A stretch of 28,311 bases of DNA from Streptococcus vestibularis ATCC 49124 (GCF_000188295.1 NZ_GL831112.1:808034-836344), one strand, 5' to 3'; positions 1 through 8,065 are shown, counted from the stretch's first letter. Notes: a model not told the origin generated them from the sequence alone. Made by a program: numbers and translations.

Positions 1-22
1 TACCTACAACTTTTTTTATAGA

Positions 23-958
23 CTAGTCAATGTAATGAAGTTTTCCTCGGAAGTCTTCAAGAGTTTCGTAACCTTTTTCTTCCATGATTTCTTTGAGTTC
101 TTTAGTAATACGGTCAAAAATAGCGACACCTTCTTTTTGAAGTGCAGTACCAACTTGTACCATACTTGCGCCACAAAGGATGTGTTCAAAGGCATCACGA
201 CCAGATTTGACACCACCAGTACCAATGATTTGGATTTCAGGTTTCAAGCGTTGGTAGAAAGCATGAACGTTTGCCAAGGCAGTAGGTTTGATATAGTCAC
301 CTCCGATACCCCCAAAACCATTTTTAGGTTTGATGACAACAGATTCATCTTCAATGTAAAGTCCATTACCAATAGAGTTCACACAGTTAACGAAGACAAG
401 AGGGAATTGGTTGAAAACAGCAGCTGCTTGATCAAAGTGTACAATATCAAAGTATGGTGGTAATTTCACACCAAGAGGTTTCGTAAAGTAAGAAAAGACT
501 TCAGTTAGGATCTCGGTTGTTGTTTCAAAATCGTAAGCAATTTGAGGTTTACCTGGAACGTTAGGACATGAAAGGTTGAGTTCTACAAGCCCCTCATAGT
601 CGCTATCTTGAACTTTTTTAAGAATAGTGTGTGTTTCCTCAGGTGAGAGACCAACGAGTGAAAGAAAATGATTTTTTGTATTGGGTTGCTTTTGTAATTC
701 AATGACATAGTCAAGGTAGTATTCAAAACCGTTATTTGGCAATCCCATTGAGTTGATTGACCCAAGAGGTACATTCACATAACGTGGTTCAGGATTACCA
801 GGGCGGGCCTCAAGTGTTCCTGTTTTTGTGACAAATGAGCCTGCAGCTGAAGCCTCAACCTCTGCCAATTCTTCCTTAGTCATACAATAAACACCAGCAG
901 CATTCATCAGACAGTTATCAAACGTAAATTGGCCAACTTTTGTAGCAGTAGAAACCAT
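23..958 (-). CDS. pyrD: Dihydroorotate dehydrogenase, class 1A (fumarate-dependent)
   Basis: Oxidises dihydroorotate to orotate in pyrimidine synthesis; class 1A enzymes are cytosolic FMN homodimers that pass electrons to fumarate. The 311-residue protein matches the length of the lactococcal PyrDA enzyme. The active-site loop reads [12 protein letters not shown] with the catalytic Cys at residue 131 (a Ser in membrane-bound class 2 enzymes), and Lys45 and the SMGLPN segment fit the FMN/substrate site. I chose the ATG at 956-958 because AAGGAGG lies just upstream (964-970 on the minus strand). An in-frame start 15 codons earlier has no ribosome site and lies in the promoter/leader. The gene is monocistronic here and divergent from gpmA. 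No PyrR-type attenuator is visible in the short leader. There is no pyrK partner in the window, which fits class 1A rather than 1B. Confidence 0.95.
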   Translation of the reverse strand: MVSTATKVGQFTFDNCLMNAAGVYCMTKEELAEVEASAAGSFVTKTGTLEARPGNPEPRYVNVPLGSINSMGLPNNGFEYYLDYVIELQKQPNTKNHFLSLVGLSPEETHTILKKVQDSDYEGLVELNLSCPNVPGKPQIAYDFETTTEILTEVFSYFTKPLGVKLPPYFDIVHFDQAAAVFNQFPLVFVNCVNSIGNGLYIEDESVVIKPKNGFGGIGGDYIKPTALANVHAFYQRLKPEIQIIGTGGVKSGRDAFEHILCGASMVQVGTALQKEGVAIFDRITKELKEIMEEKGYETLEDFRGKLHYID

Positions 959-1006
959 AATATCCTCCTTAGAGATCACAAAGTAAAATGTTACTATTTT
1001 CATCCC

Positions 1007-1035
1007 ATTTTAGCATGAAAGAAGGCCTAAAACAA
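1007..1035 (-). promoter_or_regulatory. Promoter of pyrD
   Basis: On the minus strand, TTGTTT (1035-1030) is followed after 17 bases by TAAAAT (1012-1007), with a TG one base upstream of the -10 (extended -10). This places transcription start near 1000, about 40 bases before the chosen pyrD start codon. Confidence 0.6.
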
Positions 1036-1213
1036 GGAAATAATGGATAGGTATAAACTTCTGACTTAAACTTCCGCTTAGTTCCAATTTGACAAAGGAA
1101 AGAAGCAGTAGAATTTTACAGAATTTTGGGATTTTGCTAGCTTTTTCAAGGTTTTTTGGGTAGAATAGATAGAGTAAATGGGTATAACCCAAAATAAAAA
1201 GGAGACATAACTA

Positions 1214-1906
1214 ATGGTAAAATTGGTTTTCGCTCGCCACGGTGAGTCTGAATGGAACAAAGCTAACCTTTTCACAGGTTGGGCTGACGTAGATCTTTCT
1301 GAAAAAGGTACTCAACAAGCTATCGACGCTGGTAAATTGATCAAAGAAGCTGGCATCGAATTTGACCAAGCATACACTTCAGTATTGAAACGTGCGATCA
1401 AAACAACTAACCTTGCACTTGAAGCATCTGACCAACTTTGGGTTCCAGTTGAAAAATCATGGCGCTTGAATGAACGTCACTACGGTGGTTTGACTGGCAA
1501 AAACAAAGCAGAAGCTGCTGAACAATTTGGTGATGAGCAAGTTCACATCTGGCGTCGTTCATACGATGTATTGCCTCCAGCAATGGATCGTGATGATGAG
1601 CACTCAGCACACACTGACCGTCGTTACGCTTCACTTGATGACTCAGTAATTCCAGATGCTGAAAACTTGAAAGTTACTTTGGAACGTGCCCTTCCATTCT
1701 GGGAAGATAAAATCGCTCCAGCTCTTAAAGATGGTAAAAACGTATTCGTAGGTGCACACGGTAACTCAATCCGTGCCCTTGTAAAACACATCAAACAATT
1801 GTCAGATGACGAAATCATGGATGTTGAAATTCCAAACTTCCCACCATTGGTATTCGAATTTGACGAAAAATTGAACGTTGTTAATGAATACTACCTCGGA
1901 AAATAA
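1214..1906 (+). CDS. gpmA: 2,3-bisphosphoglycerate-dependent phosphoglycerate mutase
   Basis: Interconverts 3- and 2-phosphoglycerate in lower glycolysis. The 230-residue protein shows the histidine-phosphatase signature ARHGESEWN near the N terminus, with phospho-acceptor His9 next to Arg8, the acid/base Glu87 in NERHYGG, and the second active-site His182 in [10 protein letters not shown]. These are the dPGM residues shifted by one from the E. coli enzyme. A ribosome site AAAAAGGAGA ends 8 bases before the ATG. The codon usage is strongly biased (GAA, GGT, CGT), as expected for a highly expressed glycolytic gene. A short inverted repeat, TGGGT-ATA-ACCCA (1179-1191), sits in the leader. I found no promoter with good spacing, although TAGAAT at 1161 could be a -10. 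The gene stands alone and ends in a strong terminator. Confidence 0.96.
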   Translation: MVKLVFARHGESEWNKANLFTGWADVDLSEKGTQQAIDAGKLIKEAGIEFDQAYTSVLKRAIKTTNLALEASDQLWVPVEKSWRLNERHYGGLTGKNKAEAAEQFGDEQVHIWRRSYDVLPPAMDRDDEHSAHTDRRYASLDDSVIPDAENLKVTLERALPFWEDKIAPALKDGKNVFVGAHGNSIRALVKHIKQLSDDEIMDVEIPNFPPLVFEFDEKLNVVNEYYLGK

Positions 1907-1934
1907 GCTGAGATAAGTAGTCATCATTAACAAT

Positions 1935-1966
1935 AAAAAAGTTGACTTCGGTCAGCTTTTTTTCTT
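1935..1966 (+). terminator. Intrinsic terminator after gpmA
   Basis: GTTGAC-TTCG-GTCAGC hairpin (one T-G wobble) flanked by a run of A before and T after, so the stem extends through A-T pairs and ends in a T tract. It separates gpmA from the leu operon. Confidence 0.85.
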
Positions 1967-2024
1967 TTACTGAAAACAAATGTAAATTGTGGTCAGAAAA
2001 GTCAGTCAATTCAGTAATTTTTCC

Positions 2025-2053
2025 TTGACTTTCAAGTTGGAAAGATGTATCAT
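2025..2053 (+). promoter_or_regulatory. Promoter of the leu operon
   Basis: TTGACT (2025-2030), a 17-base spacer, and TATCAT (2048-2053), five of six matches at each hexamer. Transcription should start near 2060, giving a leader of about 190 bases before leuA that contains the leader peptide and attenuator. Confidence 0.75.
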
Positions 2054-2070
2054 ATTAGTCAAGATACATC
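2044..2070. promoter_or_regulatory. Perfect inverted repeat over the leu -10 and start site, possible operator
   Basis: GATGTATC (2044-2051) and GATACATC (2063-2070) are perfect 8-base inverted copies separated by 11 bases. The repeat covers the -10 box and the predicted start point, where a bound repressor would block polymerase. It does not resemble a CodY box. Only the right arm would be in the transcript, so an RNA hairpin is not the natural explanation. The binding protein is unknown. Confidence 0.45.
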
Positions 2071-2087
2071 GAAAGGAAATCAGTCAA

Positions 2088-2135
2088 ATGACATTCGCAA
2101 CTACAACAACTTTGCTATTGCGTAATGAGGGCTAG
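2088..2135 (+). CDS. leuL: leu operon leader peptide (15 aa)
   Basis: A 15-codon reading frame, MTFATTTTLLLRNEG, preceded by AAAGGA (2072-2077). It has three consecutive Leu codons (TTG CTA TTG, 2112-2120), preceded by four consecutive Thr codons (2100-2111). The stop TAG (2133-2135) lies inside the 5' arm of the first hairpin of the attenuator. Runs of the end-product amino acid just before a terminator are the hallmark of ribosome-mediated attenuation; a leader-peptide attenuator is known from memory for the leu-ilv operon of Lactococcus lactis. The peptide itself is not expected to have a function. The symbol leuL is used by analogy with enteric bacteria. Confidence 0.85.
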   Translation: MTFATTTTLLLRNEG

Positions 2136-2216
2136 TGCAAAAGCATTAGTCCTGTTTGGCTTACCAAGCGGGAGGTAAAAACATCTCGCTTGGGTTTCCG
2201 AGTGAGATGTTTTTTT
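2128..2216 (+). promoter_or_regulatory. leu attenuator: four overlapping hairpins ending in a terminator
   Basis: Four helices can form, each excluding the next. A: 2128-2138 with 2143-2153 (11 pairs, AAAA loop). B: 2150-2159 with 2164-2173 (10 pairs, CTTA loop). C, the antiterminator: 2164-2173 with 2184-2193 (10 pairs). D, the terminator: 2181-2193 with 2198-2210 (13 pairs, extended by A-T pairs) followed by seven T. Each has at most two G-T wobbles. A ribosome finishing at the stop codon should cover both arms of A, letting B form, blocking C and allowing terminator D. A ribosome stalled at the Leu codons should leave A free, which blocks B, allows C and prevents D. The pairing is read directly from sequence; the logic is inference. 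Confidence 0.85.
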
Positions 2217-2253
2217 ACTACTATCGTTTTTACTTTTAGAAAGAGGAATGTCT

Positions 2254-3810
2254 ATGCGTAAAGTTGAATTTTTTGATACAAGTCTTCGTGATGGGGAACA
2301 AACACCAGGTGTTAACTTTTCAATCAAAGAAAAAGTTACCATTGCTAAGCAACTTGAAAAATGGGGAATTTCTGTAATCGAAGCAGGTTTTCCTGCAGCT
2401 AGCCCAGATTCATTTGAGGCAGTAAAACAAATTGCGGAAGCTATGACAACAACTTCTGTTACTGGTTTGGCTCGTTCAGTAAAATCTGATATCGATGCTT
2501 GTTATGAAGCTTTGAAAGATGCTAAGTATCCACAAATTCATGTCTTTATCGCAACAAGCCCAATTCACCGTGAATTCAAATTTAATAAATCAAAAGAAGA
2601 AATTCTTGAAATTGTAAAAGAGCATGTGTCATATGCACGTTCAAAATTTGAAGTTGTAGAGTTTTCACCAGAGGATGCTACTCGTACAGAGCTTGATTTC
2701 TTGACTGAAGTTGTTCAAACAGCAGTTGATGCTGGTGCATCATATATTAATATTCCTGATACAGTAGGATTTACGACTCCAGAAGAGTTTGCGCGTATTT
2801 TTGATCATTTGACTGAAAATATTAAATCAGACCATAAAGTTGTCTTTGGTGTTCACTGTCACGATGACCTCGGTATGGCAACTGCAAATACTTTGACAGC
2901 AATTAAACACGGTGCTGGACGTGTACAGGGAACTGTTAATGGTATCGGTGAACGTGCGGGTAATGTTGCTCTTGAAGAAGTAGCTGTTGCTTTGAAAATT
3001 CGTGAAGACTTTTTCCAAGCAACAAGTGATATTGTTCTTAATGAAACAATGAATACTTCAGAGCTTGTTTCTCGCTTCTCTGGAATTCCTGTTCCTAAAA
3101 ATAAAGCTGTTGTTGGTGGAAATGCCTTCTCTCATGAATCTGGTATCCACCAAGATGGTGTTCTTAAGAACCCACAAACTTATGAAATTTTCACACCAGA
3201 ATTGGTAGGTGTGAAGAGTAACAGTCTTCCTCTTGGTAAATTGTCAGGACGTCATGCCTTTGTTGAAAAATTGAAAGAACTTGAGCTTGACTTTGTGGAA
3301 GAAGATATCAAACCACTCTTTGCCAAATTTAAAGTCTTGGCTGGGAAAAAACATGATATTACTGATGCAGATATTCGTGCACTTGTTGCTGGTACAAGTG
3401 TAGATAATCCAGAAGGCTTCCACTTCCAAGATCTTCGCTTGACAACTAATGCTGATGAAACAATTACTGCTACAGTAAGCTTGGTTAATGAAGATGGTGA
3501 ATCTGTTGAATTTTTGGCAAATGGTCAAGGGTCAGTTGAAGCTATCTTCAATGCTATTGACAAATTCTTCAACCAAACAGTTCGCTTGACTTCTTATAAT
3601 ATTGACGCAGTAACTGATGGTATTGATGCGCAAGCGCGTGTACTTGTAACTGTCGAAAATGTAGATACAGATACTATTTTCAATGCATCTGGTTTGGACT
3701 TTGACGTCTTGAAAGCATCAGCAATTGCCTATATTAATGCGAATACGCTGGTTCAAAAAGAAAATGCTGGTGAGATGGCACGAAAAGTTTCTTACCGTGA
3801 CCTTCCATAA
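2254..3810 (+). CDS. leuA: 2-isopropylmalate synthase
   Basis: First committed step of leucine synthesis: condenses acetyl-CoA with 2-ketoisovalerate. The N-terminal TIM-barrel starts with DTSLRDGEQTPG (Asp8, Arg12 and Glu15 of the chosen start) and carries the metal-binding HCH at His201 and His203 in FGVHCHDDLGMA. The SGIHQDGVLKNP motif marks the linker region. The last 130 or so residues form the LeuA dimer/allosteric domain, normally the leucine feedback site. The start at 2254 is preferred over the ATG two codons earlier because AGAGG (2242-2246) lies 7 bases before 2254 but only 1 base before 2248. It is the first gene of the operon, lies 37 bases after the attenuator T tract, and is followed closely by leuB. 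Confidence 0.96.
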   Translation: MRKVEFFDTSLRDGEQTPGVNFSIKEKVTIAKQLEKWGISVIEAGFPAASPDSFEAVKQIAEAMTTTSVTGLARSVKSDIDACYEALKDAKYPQIHVFIATSPIHREFKFNKSKEEILEIVKEHVSYARSKFEVVEFSPEDATRTELDFLTEVVQTAVDAGASYINIPDTVGFTTPEEFARIFDHLTENIKSDHKVVFGVHCHDDLGMATANTLTAIKHGAGRVQGTVNGIGERAGNVALEEVAVALKIREDFFQATSDIVLNETMNTSELVSRFSGIPVPKNKAVVGGNAFSHESGIHQDGVLKNPQTYEIFTPELVGVKSNSLPLGKLSGRHAFVEKLKELELDFVEEDIKPLFAKFKVLAGKKHDITDADIRALVAGTSVDNPEGFHFQDLRLTTNADETITATVSLVNEDGESVEFLANGQGSVEAIFNAIDKFFNQTVRLTSYNIDAVTDGIDAQARVLVTVENVDTDTIFNASGLDFDVLKASAIAYINANTLVQKENAGEMARKVSYRDLP

Positions 3811-3828
3811 GCCTAAGAGGAGTTAAAC

Positions 3829-4866
3829 ATGACAAAAAAAATTGTAACACTTTCAGGTGATGGAATTGGACCTGAGATTATGGCAGCGGGTCTTGAAGTT
3901 CTGGATAAAGTAGCTTCAAAAATTGGATTTGATTACGACATCGATGCTAAACCATTTGGTGGTGCTGGCATTGATGCTGAGGGTCATCCACTTCCTAAGT
4001 CAACTTTGGATGCTGCTAAATCAGCAGATGCTATCGTCTTGGCTGCAATTGGTGGACCTAAATATGACAATGCGCCAGTTCGTCCTGAACAAGGCCTTTT
4101 GGCCATTCGTAAAGAGTTAAATCTCTTTGCTAATATCCGTCCTGTCCGCATCTTTGATGCTTTGAAACACTTGTCACCTCTTAAGCCTGAGCGTATTGAA
4201 GGCGTAGATTTTGTCGTTGTTCGTGAGCTTACGGGCGGTATTTACTTTGGTGAGCATATTCTCGAAGAAGATAAGGCTCGTGATATCAATGATTATTCAG
4301 CAGATGAGATTCGTCGAATCATGCGTCGTGCTTTCAAGATTGCTCAAGGTCGTGGCAAAAAGGTTACTAGCATTGATAAACAAAATGTCTTGGCAACTTC
4401 TAAATTGTGGCGTAAGGTTGCTGATGAAGTTTCTTTGGAGTTTCCAGATGTAACTCTTGAACACCAACTCGTTGATAGTGCCGCAATGATTATGATTACC
4501 AACCCAGCTCGTTTTGACGTAGTTGTGACAGAAAACCTTTTTGGGGATATCTTGTCTGATGAATCAAGTGTTCTTCCAGGAACTTTAGGTGTTATGCCAT
4601 CTGCCAGTCACTCTGAAAATGGTCCAAGTCTTTATGAACCAATCCACGGTTCGGCACCAGACATCGCTGGTCAAGGTATCGCCAACCCAATTTCAATGAT
4701 TTTGTCAGTAGCTATGATGTTACGTGAAAGTTTTAATGAAACTGAAGGGGCAGAATTGATTGAAAATGCTGTTGATAAGACCTTGAATCAAGGCATCTTG
4801 ACACGTGATTTGGGTGGTCAGGCTTCGACTGCTGAAATGACAACAGCTATTATTGGCAATCTCTAA
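3829..4866 (+). CDS. leuB: 3-isopropylmalate dehydrogenase
   Basis: Oxidatively decarboxylates 3-isopropylmalate to 2-ketoisocaproate with NAD+, the third step of leucine synthesis. The 345-residue protein has the family's N-terminal LSGDGIGPEI, the substrate-binding RELTGGIYFG loop in the middle, and the metal/NAD segment ENLFGDILSDESS followed by GTLGVMPSAS and the nucleotide-binding EPIHGSAPDIAGQGIANP. It begins 18 bases after the leuA stop, preceded by an AAGAGGAG ribosome site. A small membrane-protein gene separates it from leuC, which is unusual for a leu operon. Confidence 0.96.
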   Translation: MTKKIVTLSGDGIGPEIMAAGLEVLDKVASKIGFDYDIDAKPFGGAGIDAEGHPLPKSTLDAAKSADAIVLAAIGGPKYDNAPVRPEQGLLAIRKELNLFANIRPVRIFDALKHLSPLKPERIEGVDFVVVRELTGGIYFGEHILEEDKARDINDYSADEIRRIMRRAFKIAQGRGKKVTSIDKQNVLATSKLWRKVADEVSLEFPDVTLEHQLVDSAAMIMITNPARFDVVVTENLFGDILSDESSVLPGTLGVMPSASHSENGPSLYEPIHGSAPDIAGQGIANPISMILSVAMMLRESFNETEGAELIENAVDKTLNQGILTRDLGGQASTAEMTTAIIGNL

Positions 4867-4870
4867 CATC

Positions 4871-5152
4871 ATGACACTGAAATTAGTGTTACTAAGTGTT
4901 TTGTTGGTGTGGAATCTAGTCGTCTTATCCGTTTATGGACTTGATAAACATAAGGCTATTCAACATAAGAGACGGATTTCTGAGAAGTCATTATTATTGC
5001 AGACTATTATCTTTGGTGGTATTGGTGCCTTTCTAGGTGGGAGACTATTTAGACATAAAATTAACAAATGGTACTTTAAGTTCTGCTGGCTTTTAGGGAT
5101 TGTTATAGATGTCGTTCTTTTATACCTTATTCTAACAAGACTTTCGGATTAG
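4871..5152 (+). CDS. DUF1294 small membrane protein inside the leu operon
   Basis: A 93-residue protein with three hydrophobic segments (about residues 4-22, 41-58 and 70-88). It has the DUF1294 pattern: KHKA with basic residues, RRISEKSLLL, GGIGAFLGG, then FRHK near residue 60. The function of this family is unknown. The ATG at 4871 is 4 bases beyond the leuB stop and has no ribosome site of its own, so it is probably translated by coupling to leuB. An alternative start at 4853, inside leuB, would add six residues (MAISNI) that only echo leuB coding sequence in another frame. Its place between leuB and leuC may be a chance insertion rather than evidence of a leucine role. Confidence 0.75.
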   Translation: MTLKLVLLSVLLVWNLVVLSVYGLDKHKAIQHKRRISEKSLLLQTIIFGGIGAFLGGRLFRHKINKWYFKFCWLLGIVIDVVLLYLILTRLSD

Positions 5153-5182
5153 CTAATCCTTAGATTATATTTGGAGTATTTT

Positions 5183-6565
5183 ATGAGCGGAAAATCAATT
5201 TTTGATAAACTATGGGAACGCCATGTAATTGCAGGTGATGAGGGGCAACCCCAACTTATGTACGTGGACCAACATTATATTCATGAAGTGACTAGTCCTC
5301 AAGCTTTTCAAGGTCTTCGTGATGCTGGACGTAAAGTAAGGCGTCCAGATCTGACTTTTGGGACCTTTGACCATAATGTTCCAACTGTGAATATCTTTGA
5401 TATTAGAGATGTTATTTCTAAGGCACAAATTGATAAACTTGCTGAAAATGTCATTGAGTTTGGTATTGACAATGCGCCACATGGTTCGGATAAGCAAGGA
5501 ATCGTACATATGGTTGGTCCAGAAACAGGACGTACGCAACCAGGTAAGTTTATTGTTTGTGGGGATAGCCACACAGCTACCCACGGTGCCTTTGGAGCTA
5601 TAGCCTTTGGTATTGGAACGAGCGAGGTTGAGCATGTCTTTGCTACACAGACACTTTGGCAAGTCAAGCCTAAAAAGATGTTGGTAGAATTCACTGGGAA
5701 ACCTCAGAAAGGCATTTATTCAAAAGATTACATTCTCGCCTTGATTGCTAAATATGGGGTTGCTTGTGGAGTGGGTTATGTTGTAGAGTACCGCGGTGAG
5801 GCAATTGACCGTTTGACTATGGAAGAACGCATGACAATCTGTAATATGTCAATTGAATTTGGTTCGAAAATGGGAATTATGAATCCAGACCAAGCAACAT
5901 ATGATTATATGCGTGGTCGAGAATGTGTTCCTGAGGATTTTGATGCAGCAGTAGCTGACTGGAAGACACTAGTTAGTGATGATGATGCAGAATACGATAA
6001 AGTCATTCGTATGGATGTTTCTGAGTTGGCACCAATGGTCACATGGGGAACTAATCCATCTATGGGAGTAGATTTTGATACGCCATTCCCTGAAGTTCGA
6101 GATATGAATGATGAGCGTGCATACCATTATATGGATCTTCGTCCGGGTCAAAAAGCAGAAGACATTGATCTTGGGTATATCTTTATTGGGTCTTGTACTA
6201 ATGCTCGCTTGAGTGACTTGCAGTTGGCAGCCAGATTTGTTAAAGGTAAGAAGATTGCCCCTAATTTGACAGCTATTGTGGTTCCAGGTTCTAGACCTGT
6301 TAAACAAGCTGCAGAGAAAATTGGCTTGGATAAGATATTTAAAGATGCTGGTTTTGAATGGAGAGACCCAGGATGCTCGATGTGTCTTGGAATGAATCCA
6401 GATAAAGTTCCTGATGGGGTCCACTGTGCTTCAACAAGTAATCGAAATTTTGAGGATCGACAGGGGTTTGGAGCAAAAACACACCTTTGCAGTCCTGCAA
6501 TGGCAGCGGCAGCAGCTATCGCCGGACGTTTCGTTGATGTTCGCCAAATGCCAGAAGTACAATAA
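5183..6565 (+). CDS. leuC: 3-isopropylmalate dehydratase large subunit
   Basis: With LeuD it isomerises 2-isopropylmalate to 3-isopropylmalate using a [4Fe-4S] cluster. The 460-residue protein has the three cluster ligands at Cys338 ([11 protein letters not shown]), Cys398 and Cys401 ([10 protein letters not shown]). Their 60- and 3-residue spacing is the same as in E. coli LeuC. The N terminus carries [14 protein letters not shown] and [12 protein letters not shown], both aconitase-family motifs. I chose the ATG at 5183, which gives an N terminus [11 protein letters not shown] typical of LeuC. The TTGGAG at 5171-5176 is its ribosome site, not an upstream TTG start. Confidence 0.96.
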   Translation: MSGKSIFDKLWERHVIAGDEGQPQLMYVDQHYIHEVTSPQAFQGLRDAGRKVRRPDLTFGTFDHNVPTVNIFDIRDVISKAQIDKLAENVIEFGIDNAPHGSDKQGIVHMVGPETGRTQPGKFIVCGDSHTATHGAFGAIAFGIGTSEVEHVFATQTLWQVKPKKMLVEFTGKPQKGIYSKDYILALIAKYGVACGVGYVVEYRGEAIDRLTMEERMTICNMSIEFGSKMGIMNPDQATYDYMRGRECVPEDFDAAVADWKTLVSDDDAEYDKVIRMDVSELAPMVTWGTNPSMGVDFDTPFPEVRDMNDERAYHYMDLRPGQKAEDIDLGYIFIGSCTNARLSDLQLAARFVKGKKIAPNLTAIVVPGSRPVKQAAEKIGLDKIFKDAGFEWRDPGCSMCLGMNPDKVPDGVHCASTSNRNFEDRQGFGAKTHLCSPAMAAAAAIAGRFVDVRQMPEVQ

Positions 6566-6574
6566 GGAGGAAAC

Positions 6575-7165
6575 ATGGAAAAATTTACCATTTATACCGG
6601 GACGACAGTTCCATTGATGAATGATAACATCGATACCGACCAGATTCTTCCCAAACAGTTTCTCAAACTGATTGACAAAAAAGGTTTTGGGAAATATTTG
6701 ATGTATGCTTGGCGTTATAAAGATGACAAATATACTGAGGATCCTGATTTTGTTTTTAACCGACCTGAATATCGTAAAGCAACTATTTTAATAACAGGTG
6801 ATAATTTCGGTGCAGGTTCATCTCGTGAACATGCTGCGTGGGCCCTAGCTGACTACGGATTTAAAGTTGTTATTGCAGGTTCCTTCGGAGACATTCACTA
6901 TAATAATGAACTTAATAATGGGATGTTACCAATTGTTCAACCGATAGAAGTACGTCAAAAATTGAAACAATTAAAACCTACTGATAAAGTGACGGTAGAC
7001 TTAGAACAACAAAAAATTATTTCACCGGTTGGTGAGTTCACTTTCGAAATTGATGGTGAATGGAAACATAAACTTTTAAATGGATTAGATGATATAGGGA
7101 TTACCTTGCAGTATGAGGATTTGATCACCGAGTACGAAAAACATCGTCCAAGCTATTGGCAGTAA
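6575..7165 (+). CDS. leuD: 3-isopropylmalate dehydratase small subunit
   Basis: Small subunit of the LeuCD isomerase, supplying the swivelling domain that completes the active site. The 196-residue length is normal. It has the family motifs [14 protein letters not shown] near residue 20, [17 protein letters not shown] near 75-90 (the Ser-Arg contact the substrate carboxylate) and [17 protein letters not shown]. It follows leuC by 9 bases with a strong AAGGAGG ribosome site, as expected for equal subunit synthesis. It is the last gene of the operon. No clear intrinsic terminator follows, so some transcript could run into the next gene, which nevertheless has its own promoter. Confidence 0.96.
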   Translation: MEKFTIYTGTTVPLMNDNIDTDQILPKQFLKLIDKKGFGKYLMYAWRYKDDKYTEDPDFVFNRPEYRKATILITGDNFGAGSSREHAAWALADYGFKVVIAGSFGDIHYNNELNNGMLPIVQPIEVRQKLKQLKPTDKVTVDLEQQKIISPVGEFTFEIDGEWKHKLLNGLDDIGITLQYEDLITEYEKHRPSYWQ

Positions 7166-7181
7166 TAGTCTTATATTTTCG

Positions 7182-7196
7182 AATATTCCGAAAATT
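7182..7196. promoter_or_regulatory. Near-consensus CodY box
   Basis: AATATTCCGAAAATT matches 13 of 15 positions of the published CodY consensus AATTTTCWGAAAATT. It ends 2 bases before the -35 of the downstream gene, a position suited to repression. It also lies within a longer inverted repeat, ATTTTCG (7175-7181) and CGAAAAT (7189-7195). CodY binds DNA when branched-chain amino acids are plentiful. Confidence 0.6.
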
Positions 7197-7198
7197 AC

Positions 7199-7227
7199 TT
7201 GCCTGATAACTATGAACATGATAAAAT
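7199..7227 (+). promoter_or_regulatory. Promoter of the YrdC-like gene
   Basis: TTGCCT (7199-7204), a 17-base spacer, then TAAAAT (7222-7227). Ideal spacing, 4/6 and 5/6 matches. It separates this gene's control from the leu operon. Confidence 0.7.
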
Positions 7228-7261
7228 ATATGTATTATAAATTAGATGGAGAACACACATT

Positions 7262-8047
7262 ATGACTAAACATGTCCAATGGGATGGTAACCTTAACCAA
7301 GAAGGTTTTGAAATTCTTAAAGGTGAAGGTGGATGTATCGTTACACCAACTAAAGTTGGTTACATTATTATGACTAGCGATAAAGCTGGTTTGGAACGTA
7401 AATTCGAAGCTAAAGAACGTAACCGTAACAAACCAGGTGTTGTTCTTTGCGGAAGCATGGATGAGTTGCGTGCATTGGCACAATTGACTCCTGAAATTGA
7501 TGCATTCTATCAAAAGCACTGGGATGAAGATATCCTTCTTGGATGTATTCTTCCGTGGCGTGAGGATGCTTACGCAAAACTCCAAGCATTTGGTGATGGC
7601 CGTGAAGAGCTTATGACTGATGTACGTGGAACATCATGTTTCGTTATTAAATTTGGTAAAGCTGGTGAGCAAATTGCCAAAGAAATGTGGGAAAAAGAAG
7701 GCAAGATGGTTTACGCTTCATCAGCAAACCCTTCAGGTAAAGGTAACCGTGGTAAGGTTGAAGGTATTGGTGAACGTATTGAAAATGCTGTTGACCTTGT
7801 CATCGAAGCTGATGAATACGTTGCGTCAATTCAGCCTGATAAAACTGTTGAAACACGTTATGAACAAGGTGTTATGGTATCAATGGTTGATGCAGACGGT
7901 AAATTAATTCCTGAACAAGGTGAGGGAAGCCGTTCAGTAGAACCATGTCCAGTAGTTATCCGTAAAGGTCTTGATATAGATAAAATTATGATGCACCTTT
8001 CAGACCACTTTAATTCTTGGAACTACCGTCAAGGTGAGTATTATTAA
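7262..8047 (+). CDS. Sua5/YciO/YrdC/YwlC family protein
   Basis: A 261-residue protein with the YrdC fold. It has TPTKVGYI near residue 28 (the family's PTDTVYGL position), the ATP/carbamoyl-binding KERNRNKPGVVL near 55-66, and SSANPSG near 155. Enzymes of this family make L-threonylcarbamoyl-AMP for tRNA t6A37. This protein is longer than TsaC (about 190 aa) and lacks the C-terminal Sua5 domain (about 340 aa). Streptococci usually have a canonical sua5 elsewhere, near prfA and glyA, so this may be a paralogue with a different role. TPTKVGYI replaces the usual PTDTVYG, which supports that. It has its own promoter, a near-consensus CodY box and a terminator. GGAGA lies 9 bases before the ATG. 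The family call is firm, the exact reaction is not. Confidence 0.75.
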   Translation: MTKHVQWDGNLNQEGFEILKGEGGCIVTPTKVGYIIMTSDKAGLERKFEAKERNRNKPGVVLCGSMDELRALAQLTPEIDAFYQKHWDEDILLGCILPWREDAYAKLQAFGDGREELMTDVRGTSCFVIKFGKAGEQIAKEMWEKEGKMVYASSANPSGKGNRGKVEGIGERIENAVDLVIEADEYVASIQPDKTVETRYEQGVMVSMVDADGKLIPEQGEGSRSVEPCPVVIRKGLDIDKIMMHLSDHFNSWNYRQGEYY

Positions 8048-8065
8048 GAAAATAATGTCTTCAAG

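Noticed and set aside
959..1003. N-terminal extension of PyrD
   Set aside because: The 15 extra codons run through the leader, lack a ribosome site and are absent from the family; the start at 958 has AAGGAGG.
1965..2000. CodY boxes upstream of the leu promoter
   Set aside because: CTTTTACTGAAAACA and TGTGGTCAGAAAAGT each match only about 10 of 15 positions, too weak in AT-rich DNA.
2100..2247. T-box riboswitch before leuA
   Set aside because: The terminator and antiterminator are present, but no T-box core (GGTGGNACCGCG-like) or stem I is visible. The leader peptide and four-helix chain explain the region better.
5210..6591. Long minus-strand frames opposite leuC
   Set aside because: They are shadows of the leuC coding strand, with no ribosome sites and no protein-like motifs.
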